Positions 17,671-27,298 are shown, counted from the first letter of the stretch. The stretch: 64,000 nucleotides of DNA from Microlunatus elymi (GCF_007362775.1 NZ_CP041692.1:1-64000); one strand, 5' to 3'. The notes: generated by a model from the letters alone, not told the origin. Made by a program: numbers and translations.

Positions 17671-19482
17671 GCTCGGTGACTGGGCAAGGATCTCGCTGAG
17701 GAACGCGATGGCGGCCGGGTAGGCGTCCTTGCGGTTCGCGCGCTTGGCCAGGCCGTGACCCTCGTCGGAGTAGACGCGCAACTCGTGCCGGATGCCGCGT
17801 TCGGCCAGGGCCGCGGTGATCTGCTCGGCCTCGGACAGCGGGACCCGCGGGTCGTTGGCGCCGTGGATGACGAACAGCGGTGCGCAAAGTTGATCAAGGT
17901 ACGTGATCGGCGAGGCCTTGACCAGGAAGTCGCGATCCCGATCGAGCCGGCCGTACTCGCGCTCGCGGTAGGCGCGACGATAGCCGGACGTGTTCTCCAG
18001 GAATGTCACCAGGGAAGAGATTCCGACGATGTCGACACCGGCCGCCCACAATTGGGGCTGCATGGTGACACCGGCCAGCACCATGTAACCGCCGTACGAG
18101 CCGCCCCAGAGTGCACTGCGCCGCTGATCGAGGCCGATGCTCGGCAGCCAGTCGTGCAGCGCGGCCAGGTCGGCCACCGAATCCAGTCGCTTCTGCACGT
18201 CGTCCAGACTGACCCAACGCTTGCCGTACCCAGCCGAACCGCGGACGTTGGGCACCAGCACGGTGATGCCCACCGCGCTCAGCGCCTGCACCACCGGATT
18301 GAAGATCCGGTTCGCCTCGGCCTCCGGGCCGCCGTGCACGTGCAGCACCGAGGCTCCGGCCAACCGGGGATCTCCACCAGGTGCGGCCGGATAGACGAAA
18401 CACGGAATCTCCTCGCCGTCCGGGGTCGGCACCCGGTGCACCGTCGGCTCGGACAGTTCAAGATCATCGGGAAGTTGATCACGGCCGTCGACCACGGTGA
18501 TCACCTGACCGGTCCGTGCGTCGACACTGAAGATCGAACCGGGATCGCCTGCTGCGTTGACAAACAGCGCGAATCGCGACGAGTCAGGGGCCCAGACCAC
18601 GGCCGGCATGCCGGGACGAGTCAACGTCACGGTGGCGCGCTGGGTGCCGTCGATGTCGTGGATGGTGAGCTCGTCGACGCCGTCGCGGTGGTGACCGACA
18701 ACCATCGCGGTCGCGTCCGGGGAAACGCTGAGATGCAGATCGTGATCGTCAGCGGCGAGCAGGTCCTGCCACTGCTCGCCGTCTTCGGACACCCGGACGA
18801 TCGCGGTGAACTCGCGACCGTGGTTGGAGCTCATGATCAGCGTCTGATCGTCTGCCGACCACGCGACGTCGTGATGGGCAGCGTGCTCGTCCGGGTCGGT
18901 GACACGACCGGATCGCCGGCCTGCCAGGAAAACGGTGGTGCTGGCCGGCTGCAGACTGAGCGCGGTGATCGCGATGCTTTGTTGATCATGAGAGACCGCC
19001 GCCGCGCCGATGTAACCGCCGTCGTCGTAGAGAACGGTCTCCTCGCCGCCGGCGAGTTCGCGGACGACCACATCCATGTCCACGCCGTTGCGTCGATTGG
19101 TCGAATAGATCACCGCGGTCTCGGTGACATCCTCCAGCCCGTGCAGATAGCGGCTGTCGTGCACCAGCGGCATCAGCTCGTCCAGCCGGTAAGGGATCCG
19201 GTCGTCGATGGTGATCACGGACAGCTGCATCCGCTCGTCGCCGCCGCTGTCGTGCTGGACGATCACCTGGCGTGGCTCGCTGCCGGGGACATACCGTCCG
19301 GAGGAGCGTGACGGCAGCGCTGTGAGCCGGGTCCGCGTCCCGTCGGGAAGCAGCTCGACCAGTTGCATGCTGCCGGATTCGTCATGTCCGGCAAGGATCC
19401 TGCCCTGCGCGTCGACGTCGTACACCTCCCAGCTGTGCAGGTCCAAGAGGGCGTTGATCAGGGATTCGGCAGCTCGAGGCAC
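17650..19482 (-). CDS. S9-family (prolyl-oligopeptidase-type) serine peptidase
   Basis: 610 residues. An N-terminal beta-propeller-like region (about 1-360) is followed by an alpha/beta-hydrolase domain with WGGSYGGYMV (Ser462), NDPRVPLSE (Asp544) and DEGHGL (His576). The triad is complete. No signal peptide is seen, so it is probably a cytoplasmic oligopeptidase acting on short peptides. It starts with GTG. The gene points away from the glycosyltransferase gene 140 bp upstream. Confidence 0.9.
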   Translation of the reverse strand: MPRAAESLINALLDLHSWEVYDVDAQGRILAGHDESGSMQLVELLPDGTRTRLTALPSRSSGRYVPGSEPRQVIVQHDSGGDERMQLSVITIDDRIPYRLDELMPLVHDSRYLHGLEDVTETAVIYSTNRRNGVDMDVVVRELAGGEETVLYDDGGYIGAAAVSHDQQSIAITALSLQPASTTVFLAGRRSGRVTDPDEHAAHHDVAWSADDQTLIMSSNHGREFTAIVRVSEDGEQWQDLLAADDHDLHLSVSPDATAMVVGHHRDGVDELTIHDIDGTQRATVTLTRPGMPAVVWAPDSSRFALFVNAAGDPGSIFSVDARTGQVITVVDGRDQLPDDLELSEPTVHRVPTPDGEEIPCFVYPAAPGGDPRLAGASVLHVHGGPEAEANRIFNPVVQALSAVGITVLVPNVRGSAGYGKRWVSLDDVQKRLDSVADLAALHDWLPSIGLDQRRSALWGGSYGGYMVLAGVTMQPQLWAAGVDIVGISSLVTFLENTSGYRRAYREREYGRLDRDRDFLVKASPITYLDQLCAPLFVIHGANDPRVPLSEAEQITAALAERGIRHELRVYSDEGHGLAKRANRKDAYPAAIAFLSEILAQSPSCQPEDA

Positions 19483-19624
19483 GTCGCCAACCTATCGAAC
19501 CGGGGTTCGCAGGCACTCGATGCGTCTGGGCGCAGCCCGTCCATCGGCTATGGATCGGTTGTGCACAGCCCTGGCAAAGGCCGGCTGAACCGCCGGCACA
19601 GCGCGCGTCGGGATGGTCGCTGTC

Positions 19625-21817
19625 ATGACGACGACCTCGCTGCACTCCGGCCCCGCCGACGCCTCGGTTGATCATGACCGGCCACAACCGGAGGTTGATC
19701 ACCAGTCACCACCCCGGCGGTCAACCCGCTCGACCACCGGATCGACGCGCCGGCGCCGGCTGCGGCTCGTGTCGGTCCTCTTGCTGTTGGCGATCACGGC
19801 CGGGTTGTATCTGTGGTCGCTGTCGGCGTCTGGTTATGCGAACTCGTTCTACTCGGCTGCCGCACAGGCGGGATCGCAGAGCTGGAAGGCGTTCTTCTTC
19901 GGCTCTCTGGATGCCGGCAATTCGATCACCGTGGACAAGCCGCCGGCCTCGCTCTGGTTGATGGGTTTGTCGGTGCGGATCTTCGGGCTGAGCTCGTGGA
20001 GCATCCTCGTCCCGCAGGCGCTGCTCGGCGTCGCGACCGTCGGCGTGGTGTACGCCGCGATCAAGCGGGTCAGCGGCCACACCGCGGGACTGGCGGCAGG
20101 GCTGATCACCGCGTTGACTCCGTCGGCGGCGTTGATGTTCCGCTTCAACAATCCCGATGCGCTGTTGCTGTTCCTGTTGGTGTCGGCGGGTTATGCCGTC
20201 CTGCGTGCCACCGAGCGGGCGAGTGCCAAGTGGTTGATCCTGGCCGGATCCCTGGTGGGGCTGGGTTTCCTGACCAAGATGCTGCAGGCGTTCCTGGTGT
20301 TGCCGGTGTTTGCTCTGGTGTATTTGATCGCCCCGCCCACCACGTTCCGCAAGCGTTTGCTGCAGCTGCTCGGTGCGCTCGCGTCGGTGATCATCTCCGC
20401 CGGCTGGTGGGTTGCCATCGTCGAACTCTGGCCGAAGTCCAGCCGTCCCTACATCGACGGCTCAACGAACAACTCCGTACTGGAGCTGGTGTTCGGCTAC
20501 AACGGGCTCGGCCGGCTGACCGGCAACGAGTCCGGTCAGGTCGGCGGCGGTGCCGGCGGCCGGCCGAGCGGCATGGAACTGCCCGCCGGGACGGAGATGT
20601 TCGGCGGTGGTGGGCCCGGCAGCGGTGGCGGCATGTCCGGCAGCGGCACCGGCATCCTGCGCCTCTTCGAAAGCGTGTCCGGGGGCATGATCAGTTGGCT
20701 GATCCCGGCTGCCCTGCTGGTGATGATCGTCGCGTTGATCAAGATCGGCAGGGCGCCGCGTACCGATTGGGCCCGGGCTGCGTTGATCATCTTCGGCGGC
20801 TCCATGATCATCACCGGCCTGTTCTTCTCCTTCATGGCCGGCATCTACCACGACTACTACACCGTTGCGCTCGCACCGTGGATCGCCGGCACCGTGATCA
20901 TCGGCGGCACCGTGCTCTGGCGTCGCCGCCACGAGTTGGTGTCGCGGCTCGCGCTGGCGGTTGCGGCTGCCGGTACCAGCGCCTGGGCGTTCGTCCTGTT
21001 GGGCGAGTCGGGTGAGCAGCCGTACCAGAGTTTGCGCTGGCTGGTGCTCGGCACCGGTCTGCTGGCCACCGCCGGCTTCGCCCTGGTCGATCGGTTGCCC
21101 AAGGCCGCAGCCACTGCCGTGCTGGCGCTGGCCGGCGTGGCAGCGCTGACCGGGCCGGCCAGTTACAGCGTCGACACCGTGCTCACTCCGCACACCGGCT
21201 CGATCGTGACTGCCGGTCCGGTCAGCTCAATGGGCGGGCCCGGCGGCGGAATGCGCGGCGGCCCGGGTGGCGGTGGGATGGCGCCGACCGGGCAGTCCCG
21301 AGGTAGAAATTCCCCAGCGGGGCAGGGATCGGCCGGGCAAGCCCCAGGCGGACAGGCAATGCCGGGCGGGATGCCGGGTCAGTCGCAGAGCGGCAGCAGC
21401 GCCGGCTCCGACGGCGGCCCGGGTGGCGCGGCCGCCGGCGGTATGGGCGGTTTGATCAATGGCACCCAGGTCAGTGACCAGCTGAAGTCCCTGCTGAACC
21501 AGAACGCCGACGAATACACCTGGGTCGCGGCGACGGCCCGGGCGCAGAACGCGGCCAGCTATCAGCTCGCCACCGAGCAGCCGGTGATGGCGATCGGCGG
21601 CTTCAACGGCACCGCGGCCAGCCCGACGCTGACGCAGTTCAAGCAGTACGTCGCCGAGGGGAAGATCCACTACTTCATCTCCAGCGGCAGCGAAGGGCAA
21701 CTGTCCGGCAGCAGCAGTCAGGACAGCGCGGCACAGATCCAGAGCTGGGTGCCGGACAACTTCACTGCGAAGACCGTCTCCGGTGTCACCGTCTACGACC
21801 TGAGCGGAGGCAACTGA
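19625..21817 (+). CDS. GT39-type membrane glycosyltransferase
   Basis: 730 residues, about ten or more membrane helices, of the ArnT/PMT-like GT-C class that transfers a sugar from a polyprenyl-phosphate donor. After a basic N-terminus come NSFYSAAAQAGSQSWKAFFF and the acidic-loop motif SITVDKPPASLWLM. A Gly-rich loop lies near 310-345, and another Gly/Met/Pro-rich low-complexity stretch lies near 540-620, before the extracytoplasmic C-terminal domain. Start at ATG 19625 (ATG 19613 also possible). It is coupled to the downstream GT2-GtrA gene by a 2-bp gap; together they look like a donor-lipid synthase plus transferase pair. Confidence 0.85.
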   Translation: MTTTSLHSGPADASVDHDRPQPEVDHQSPPRRSTRSTTGSTRRRRLRLVSVLLLLAITAGLYLWSLSASGYANSFYSAAAQAGSQSWKAFFFGSLDAGNSITVDKPPASLWLMGLSVRIFGLSSWSILVPQALLGVATVGVVYAAIKRVSGHTAGLAAGLITALTPSAALMFRFNNPDALLLFLLVSAGYAVLRATERASAKWLILAGSLVGLGFLTKMLQAFLVLPVFALVYLIAPPTTFRKRLLQLLGALASVIISAGWWVAIVELWPKSSRPYIDGSTNNSVLELVFGYNGLGRLTGNESGQVGGGAGGRPSGMELPAGTEMFGGGGPGSGGGMSGSGTGILRLFESVSGGMISWLIPAALLVMIVALIKIGRAPRTDWARAALIIFGGSMIITGLFFSFMAGIYHDYYTVALAPWIAGTVIIGGTVLWRRRHELVSRLALAVAAAGTSAWAFVLLGESGEQPYQSLRWLVLGTGLLATAGFALVDRLPKAAATAVLALAGVAALTGPASYSVDTVLTPHTGSIVTAGPVSSMGGPGGGMRGGPGGGGMAPTGQSRGRNSPAGQGSAGQAPGGQAMPGGMPGQSQSGSSAGSDGGPGGAAAGGMGGLINGTQVSDQLKSLLNQNADEYTWVAATARAQNAASYQLATEQPVMAIGGFNGTAASPTLTQFKQYVAEGKIHYFISSGSEGQLSGSSSQDSAAQIQSWVPDNFTAKTVSGVTVYDLSGGN

Positions 21818-21819
21818 TC

Positions 21820-23079
21820 ATGACCGAGTTTGCCTACGACGTCGACCGGACCGCGGTGACGACCCGCCGACAGCTCTCACCGGTGCAAACCGCGGTGGAG
21901 TTGGTGATCCCGGTCTACAACGAAGAAATTGATCTTGCTCCGTCGGTGATCCGGCTGGACGACTATCTGCGTGATCAACTTCCGTACGACTACTGCATCA
22001 CCATCGCCGACAACGCGAGCACCGACGGCACCTGGACCGTGGCCAGGCAGCTCGCAGATCGGCTGCCCAACGTACGGGTCCTGCACCTTGATCAGAAGGG
22101 ACGCGGACGGGCGCTCAAGGCGGCCTGGTCACAGTCGGTGGCCGACGTGGTCGGCTACATGGATGTTGATCTTTCCACCGATCTGCGGGCGGTGCTGCCG
22201 CTGTTGGCACCGCTGATCAGCAATCACTCCGACGTCGCGATCGGCAGCCGGTTGTCCCGCGGGAGTCGGGTGATCCGCGGCCCCAAGCGCGAGTTCATCT
22301 CCCGCTCCTACAACCTGTTGCTGCGCGGAAGCCTGTCGGCCTCGTTCTCCGATGCCCAGTGCGGCTTCAAGGCGATCCGGCGAGAGGTGGCCGAGCAGTT
22401 GCTGCCGCTGGTCGAGGACAACAACTGGTTCTTCGACACCGAGTTGCTGGTGCTGGCCGAACGAGCCGGTCTGCGCATCCACGAGGTGCCGGTGGACTGG
22501 ACCGACGACCCCGACTCGCGCGTGGACATCGTGTCCACCGCGTCGGAGGATCTGCGCGGAATCGTACGGCTGGGCAAGGGTTTCCTGCTCGGCCGGATCC
22601 CGATCAGCCGGGTGCGGGACGAGTTCGTCCGGCGCAGCACCGCCGACGCGAGCGCGCCGGGCCGCTGGCGGATGCAACAGCCGTCCGGCGGGTTGCTCGG
22701 GCAGTTGATCAGGTTCGGATTCGTCGGTGTGTTCAGCACCGTGGCCTATCTGGTGCTGTACGTGATCTTGCGGACCCTTGTCGACGCGCAGGCCGCCAAC
22801 CTGGTCGCGTTGCTGGCCACCGCGATAGCCAACACTGCGGCGAACAGGCGGATGACCTTCGGCGTACGAGGTTCGCAGATGTTGATCAAGCACCATGCCG
22901 GCGGACTGATCGCCTTCGGCATCGGCCTGGCGCTCACCAGCGGATCTCTCGGACTCCTGCACCACTACCAGCCCACGCCGGCCCGCGGCGTCGAACTGAC
23001 GGTGCTGGTGATCGCCAACGCGGTCTCAACCTTGATCAGATTCCTCACCTTGCGAGGGTTGATGAAGGACGTCAGCTGA
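21820..23079 (+). CDS. GT2 polyprenyl-phosphate glycosyltransferase fused to GtrA
   Basis: 419 residues. The N-terminal GT-A domain (about 25-265) resembles dolichyl-phosphate glucose/mannose synthases: LVIPVYNEEIDLAPSV, ADNASTDGTW, GYMDVDLSTDLRA (DxD) and GSRLSRGS. The C-terminal part (about 285-415) is a four-helix GtrA domain (IRFGFVGVFSTVAYLVLY, ANTAANRRMTFG) thought to flip the lipid-linked sugar. GGAGG precedes the ATG. It probably supplies the donor for the GT39 enzyme just upstream. Its 3' end overlaps the convergent lipoprotein gene by 8 bp. Confidence 0.9.
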   Translation: MTEFAYDVDRTAVTTRRQLSPVQTAVELVIPVYNEEIDLAPSVIRLDDYLRDQLPYDYCITIADNASTDGTWTVARQLADRLPNVRVLHLDQKGRGRALKAAWSQSVADVVGYMDVDLSTDLRAVLPLLAPLISNHSDVAIGSRLSRGSRVIRGPKREFISRSYNLLLRGSLSASFSDAQCGFKAIRREVAEQLLPLVEDNNWFFDTELLVLAERAGLRIHEVPVDWTDDPDSRVDIVSTASEDLRGIVRLGKGFLLGRIPISRVRDEFVRRSTADASAPGRWRMQQPSGGLLGQLIRFGFVGVFSTVAYLVLYVILRTLVDAQAANLVALLATAIANTAANRRMTFGVRGSQMLIKHHAGGLIAFGIGLALTSGSLGLLHHYQPTPARGVELTVLVIANAVSTLIRFLTLRGLMKDVS

Positions 23080-24007
23080 GGCCCTTGCTGCTGAGCCAGG
23101 CCTTGGCGACATCGGCGGTGGTCTGGTGTTCGACGTCGACCTTCTTGATCAGTGCGGTCAGATCCTCGGTGGTCAGCTGGGCGCCGACCGCGTTCATCGC
23201 ATCGACCGCCTTGGTGTTCTTCTTCACGTCGGCGCGGACCAGCGGAATCACGTTCTGCGGCAGGATCATGCTCTGCGGGTCCTCCAGCTTGACGAAGCCG
23301 TTGTCGGCGATGGCCGCGTCAGTGGTGAAGAAGTCGGCGGTGGTGATCTTGCCGTCCTTCAGGTCCTTGACCTTGATCGCCGGCGAGTCGTAGGCCTGGA
23401 ACTTGGCCACCTTCAGCTTGTAGATGCCCTCCAGACCGGGCGGACCGTACGGCCGGTCCTGCAACTCGGTCGGGCCGCCGACGGTCAGGTTGGGCACCTT
23501 GGACAGGTCGCCGATGGTCTTCAGCTGATATTTGTCGGCGGTCGCCTTGGTCACCACGTAGCAGTCCTGATCGACCGCCTTGGTGGTGTCCAGCACGTCG
23601 AAGCCCTGCTTCTGGGCGGCCTTCGGCAGCTGCTCGTCGACCTCGGCGGCCGTGGTCGCCGTGGTCTTCGGATCCAGGTACTGCAGCAGATTGCCGGTGT
23701 ACTCCGGGACGACCGAGATCGATCCGTCCTTCAGCGCTCGGATGTAGAGCTCACGGGAGCCGATGTCCAGATGGGTGGACGCCTTGACGCCCTTGGCCTG
23801 GATGGCCTGAGCGTACAGCTCGGCCAGCACCTGGTTCTCGGTGAAGTTCGCCGACCCGACGACGATCTCGCTGCTGCCACCACCCGCACTCGGCGATGCA
23901 CTGTTTCCGGACAGCGGGTTGCCCCCACCGCTGCCGCACCCGGCCACCACGGTGACGGCGGACACCAGCATTGCGGCCAGGACGGCCCTGCGACTGCGAA
24001 CGGACAT
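23072..24007 (-). CDS. Glycine-betaine-type ABC substrate-binding lipoprotein
   Basis: 311 residues. A lipoprotein signal ends at VVAGC (C24), then a Gly/Ser linker and an OpuAC/ProX-type binding domain: VGSANFTENQVLAELYAQ, SRELYIRALKDGSISVVPEYTGNLL, DTTKAVDQDCYVV. The family binds quaternary-ammonium osmoprotectants such as glycine betaine, choline or carnitine. The two permeases and ATPase that follow in the transport cluster lie upstream on the same strand after a 139-bp gap, so the order is ATPase-permease-permease-binding protein. The exact ligand is not readable here. Confidence 0.88.
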   Translation of the reverse strand: MSVRSRRAVLAAMLVSAVTVVAGCGSGGGNPLSGNSASPSAGGGSSEIVVGSANFTENQVLAELYAQAIQAKGVKASTHLDIGSRELYIRALKDGSISVVPEYTGNLLQYLDPKTTATTAAEVDEQLPKAAQKQGFDVLDTTKAVDQDCYVVTKATADKYQLKTIGDLSKVPNLTVGGPTELQDRPYGPPGLEGIYKLKVAKFQAYDSPAIKVKDLKDGKITTADFFTTDAAIADNGFVKLEDPQSMILPQNVIPLVRADVKKNTKAVDAMNAVGAQLTTEDLTALIKKVDVEHQTTADVAKAWLSSKGLS

Positions 24008-24146
24008 GACGAACTCCTCGTCTCGGCTTTGCCCTACCCTGCCACCCGCCTCCGACAGCGCAAGCCGGATCCCACAGGTGGGGCTGGAATTTGTGTGCGA
24101 GTTGTCGATTCCTTGACCAACAGGCTCAGCCTGGTGGATCCCAGGC

Positions 24147-24869
24147 TCAGGCCGCTGCCTGTTCCTGCTCCTCGGCTGCGGGTGTCGGCGCGGTGGTCAG
24201 CGCGGTCAGCCGCGGCGGCTTCAGTCGGAGATGCCGGCTGAACGAGCGACCGACCAGAGCCAGCACGATGTCGATCACGATCGCCAGCACCGCGACCAGA
24301 ATCGCGCCGGCCAACACCTCGCCGTAGTTTCGAGGAGGAATGCCGTCCAGAATGGTCCGGCCCAGACCGCCGACTCCGGGGACGTACGCGGCGACCGTCG
24401 CGGTGGCGATCACCTGCAGCGTCGCGCTGCGCAGACCGGCAATGACCAACGGCATCGCCAGCGGCATCTCCACCCGCATCAGCACCTGGCCGCCGGACAT
24501 GCCGAGTCCCCGCGCGGCCCGGACGGCTTCCTGATCGGCCTGCATGATCCCGGTCGCGGTACCGGTCAGCAACGGCGGCAGCGCCAGCACGCCGAGCACG
24601 CAGACCACCGGGATCCAGCTGGTCTGTGTGAGCAGAACGACCAAGATCAACAAGCCGAGCGTCGGGATCGCCCGGAACGAGTTGGCCAGCCCGAGCACGA
24701 TCACCCGGCCACGCCGAGTGTGCCCGATCAGCATCCCGATCGGTACGCCGATCACGGCCGCAATCGCGACGGCGATCAGACTGTAGAGCAGGTGCTGGCC
24801 GACCCGGATCCCGAGCCCGCCGCTGCCGGTCCAGCTGTTCGGGTCGAACAGGTACTGCAGATAGCTCAT
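24147..24869 (-). CDS. Osmoprotectant ABC transporter permease 2
   Basis: 240 residues from ATG 24869 (the frame is open further upstream but overlaps the other permease). About five to six membrane helices; the permease EAA loop is seen as QEAVRAARGLGMSGGQVLMRVEMPLAMPLVI (split over two helices). N-terminal QHLLYSLIAVAIAAVIGVPI is typical of OpuCB/OpuCD proteins. The Pro/Glu-rich tail ends the protein. ATGA overlap with the first permease gene indicates coupling. Confidence 0.88.
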   Translation of the reverse strand: MSYLQYLFDPNSWTGSGGLGIRVGQHLLYSLIAVAIAAVIGVPIGMLIGHTRRGRVIVLGLANSFRAIPTLGLLILVVLLTQTSWIPVVCVLGVLALPPLLTGTATGIMQADQEAVRAARGLGMSGGQVLMRVEMPLAMPLVIAGLRSATLQVIATATVAAYVPGVGGLGRTILDGIPPRNYGEVLAGAILVAVLAIVIDIVLALVGRSFSRHLRLKPPRLTALTTAPTPAAEEQEQAAA

Positions 24870-25516
24870 GTGGTGACCCTCCTCCGCGCCCACGGCAGGG
24901 TGCCTCGTTGAATCAGGACGATCACCAGATCCGCCAGCAAGGCGACCAGAATCGACAAGATCACTCCAACCCAGACCGGCGTGAGGAAGCCGGTCTGAAG
25001 GGTGATGTTGAACAATGATCCCAGTGACGGAACGCCGATCAAGATCGAGATGCTGACCAACGCGATGTTGGAGACAGACGCGATCCGCAACCCGGCGAAG
25101 ATCACCGGCATGGCCAGCGGAAGCTCCACCCGGAACAGTCGGCGACCGCGACCGAAGCCGATCGCGTCCGCCGATTGTTTGACGTCGAGCGGCACGTCCC
25201 GCAGCCCGTCCACCACACTGCGGGACAGCAGCGCGGTGGTGTAGATGGTCAACGCCACCACGACGTTCAGCGGATCGAGCACCTGGGTCCCGAGGACCAA
25301 CGGCAGCATCACGAAGATCGCCAGCGAAGGGATCGAGTAGATCGCGCCGAAGATCGCCAAGATCACGTTGGCGGCCGGACCGCTGCGGAAAATCAGGTAG
25401 CCGATCGGAATCGAGATGACGAACGAGACGATCACCGGGATCAGCGCCAGCAGCAGGTGTTGCCACAGGTCGGTGCCGATCATGCCGGCGTTGTCGACGA
25501 TCCACTGCCAGTTCAT
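24866..25516 (-). CDS. Osmoprotectant ABC transporter permease 1
   Basis: 216 residues, about six membrane helices, with QHLLLALIPVIVSFVISIPI near the N-terminus and an EAA-type loop at VKQSADAIGFGRGRRLFRVE. It pairs with the second permease (24147-24869) to form the membrane pore. Overlaps of 4 bp with both neighbours fix the start and show a tightly coupled operon. Confidence 0.9.
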   Translation of the reverse strand: MNWQWIVDNAGMIGTDLWQHLLLALIPVIVSFVISIPIGYLIFRSGPAANVILAIFGAIYSIPSLAIFVMLPLVLGTQVLDPLNVVVALTIYTTALLSRSVVDGLRDVPLDVKQSADAIGFGRGRRLFRVELPLAMPVIFAGLRIASVSNIALVSISILIGVPSLGSLFNITLQTGFLTPVWVGVILSILVALLADLVIVLIQRGTLPWARRRVTT

Positions 25517-27015
25517 AGCTTGCGGATCTCCGTGTCGTCGTTCAGCTCCGGCCGTCCGCCCCGGGAGTCCTCATGATCATCATTCGCTTGATCATCGGAC
25601 TGCGGATCAGCACTCGGCTGCTCCTCGACCCCTTGATCATCCGTAGCTTGATCATCCGTGGCTTGATCATCCGTGGCTTGATCATCGGCTCGGGGCTCGG
25701 GGCTCTGCTCGGCTTGTTCGGCCTGCTGCGCAGCGGCTTCCTTCACCGCGGCTTGCTCTTCGGCGGCAGCGGCCTGTGCCTCGGCCTCGTCGGCAGCTCG
25801 TACGGCCGCCTCGATCCGATCCGCTTCCTCGGCTTCGGCGTTGGCCGACTCCGCGATCGCCGACGCCTCGGCCCGGACGCGTTCGGCCTCGTGCCGCATC
25901 GCCTCCGCATCGGTCTTGGCCGCATCGGCCTCGGTCCGGGCCGAGATCGCGTCGGCCACCGACGCCTTCAGGTAGCGAACCTGATCAAGGATCTGACTTG
26001 CCGTGACGACCCCGGCAAAACGGCCGTTGCCGCCGACCGCCACCGCGAGACCGACCGGGGAGTTGAGGGCCGAGTCCAGCGCCGTACGCATGGTGTCGGT
26101 CTCGGGCAGGAAGGTCGAGCCGAGCATCTGGATGTTGCCCGGCCGGGTCTGATCGGCCCAGCCCAGCGGGGTGGCGTCAGCATCGATCACCAGCACCGGT
26201 TGATCACCGCGCGCGGCCGCCGGATCCCGTACCAATTGGACGCTCTCCAACGGCAGACCGGACGCCGGTACGAAGCTCAGGCCGCGATAGCCGCGGTCCT
26301 TGCCGACGAAGCCGGCGACGAAATCGTCGGCCGGCTCCTCCAGCAATTGTTGCGGACTGCCGACCTGCGCCAGTACCCCGCCCTTGCGCATGATCGCGAT
26401 CTGATCGCCCAGCCGGATGGCCTCGTCGATGTCGTGGGTAATCATCACGATGGTCTTGCCGATTTGCTGCTGTAGTTGAAGAAACTGCTCGTGCAGCTCA
26501 CCGCGGACGATCGGATCGACCGCGGAGAACGGCTCGTCCATCAACATCACGATCGGATCGGCGGCCAACGCGCGGGCGACGCCGACTCGCTGCTGCTGAC
26601 CGCCGGAAAGTTGGCTGGGATAGCGGTTCGCCTGGTTGCGTTCCAGGCCGACCATCTCCAGCAACTCGTAGCTGCGGTCGCGGTTCTTGGTCTTGGCCCA
26701 ACCCAGCAGGGTGGGCACGGTCTGGATGTTTTCGATCACGGTCCGGTGCGGGAACAGCCCGCCGCTCTGGATCACGTAGCCCATCTGCCGGCGCAGCTGG
26801 GTCTTGCGCTGCGACTTCAGCGGCTTGCCGTCCCAGACGATCCTGCCCTTCGTCGGCTCCAGCATCCGGTTGATCATCCGCAGCGTGGTGGTCTTGCCGC
26901 AGCCGGAGGGGCCGACGATGACGGTGATCTTGTCGGACGGGATGGTCAGGTTGAGATCCTGTACCGCGGTCGTCCCGTCGCGATACCTCTTGGTCACCGA
27001 CTCGAACTCGATCAC
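25513..27015 (-). CDS. Osmoprotectant ABC transporter ATPase with CBS domains and long coiled-coil tail
   Basis: 500 residues from a GTG with GAGGA seven bases upstream. ATPase domain 1-240: GPSGCGKTTT (Walker A, about 35-44), LSGGQQQRVGVARAL, VMLMDEPFSAVDPIV and ITHDIDEA. A CBS-pair region follows (about 255-375), as in OpuA-type ATPases that sense ionic strength. Unusually, residues about 376-450 are an Ala/Glu/Arg coiled coil and the last 50 residues are acidic with three DDQAT repeats. Family members usually end after the CBS pair. First gene of the transporter operon. Confidence 0.88.
   Translation of the reverse strand: MIEFESVTKRYRDGTTAVQDLNLTIPSDKITVIVGPSGCGKTTTLRMINRMLEPTKGRIVWDGKPLKSQRKTQLRRQMGYVIQSGGLFPHRTVIENIQTVPTLLGWAKTKNRDRSYELLEMVGLERNQANRYPSQLSGGQQQRVGVARALAADPIVMLMDEPFSAVDPIVRGELHEQFLQLQQQIGKTIVMITHDIDEAIRLGDQIAIMRKGGVLAQVGSPQQLLEEPADDFVAGFVGKDRGYRGLSFVPASGLPLESVQLVRDPAAARGDQPVLVIDADATPLGWADQTRPGNIQMLGSTFLPETDTMRTALDSALNSPVGLAVAVGGNGRFAGVVTASQILDQVRYLKASVADAISARTEADAAKTDAEAMRHEAERVRAEASAIAESANAEAEEADRIEAAVRAADEAEAQAAAAEEQAAVKEAAAQQAEQAEQSPEPRADDQATDDQATDDQATDDQGVEEQPSADPQSDDQANDDHEDSRGGRPELNDDTEIRKL
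25632..25691. repeat. 15-bp tandem repeat, four units, inside the ABC ATPase gene
   Basis: Units of CTTGATCATCCGTGG start at 25632, 25647, 25662 and 25677, the last one diverging. They encode the DDQAT repeats of the acidic tail. Each unit contains TTGATCA. Confidence 0.9.
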
Positions 27016-27186
27016 GACATCCTCAATTACTTGGATGGGCCCAATGTGCTCCGAACATGCAGTGGACACCATTGCTCCACAGAACCACTCGACCCTAACT
27101 GCCGCTCCCGGCAAATGGCCGCAGATTCGCGGGCGTGCCCCGCTCCCGTTCCCTGAGGCCGCACCCGACACCGCCCGCCGCTGCCA

Positions 27187-27237
27187 CAGCCGCGCGCAAG
27201 ATCGACCGCCGCGCGCGAAATACCGGGTGCGGGAGTG
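27187..27237. repeat. Interspersed repeat family A, short copy
   Basis: CAGCCGCGCGCAAGATCGAC, then GCGCGCGAAATACCGGGTGCGG. It matches the start and end of the units at 1425-1845 with the middle reduced. It lies in the 283-bp spacer between the ABC operon start and the MFS gene stop; no gene is seen in that spacer. Confidence 0.65.
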
Positions 27238-27298
27238 GGTTTCGCGCGCAGCTGTATGAATCACCGCGCTCGCCGCCGCTCCCGGGGCCGGCGATGAG

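Noticed and set aside
17755-19311. 518-codon frame opposite the S9 peptidase
   Set aside because: Antisense shadow; the minus-strand frame holds a complete catalytic triad.
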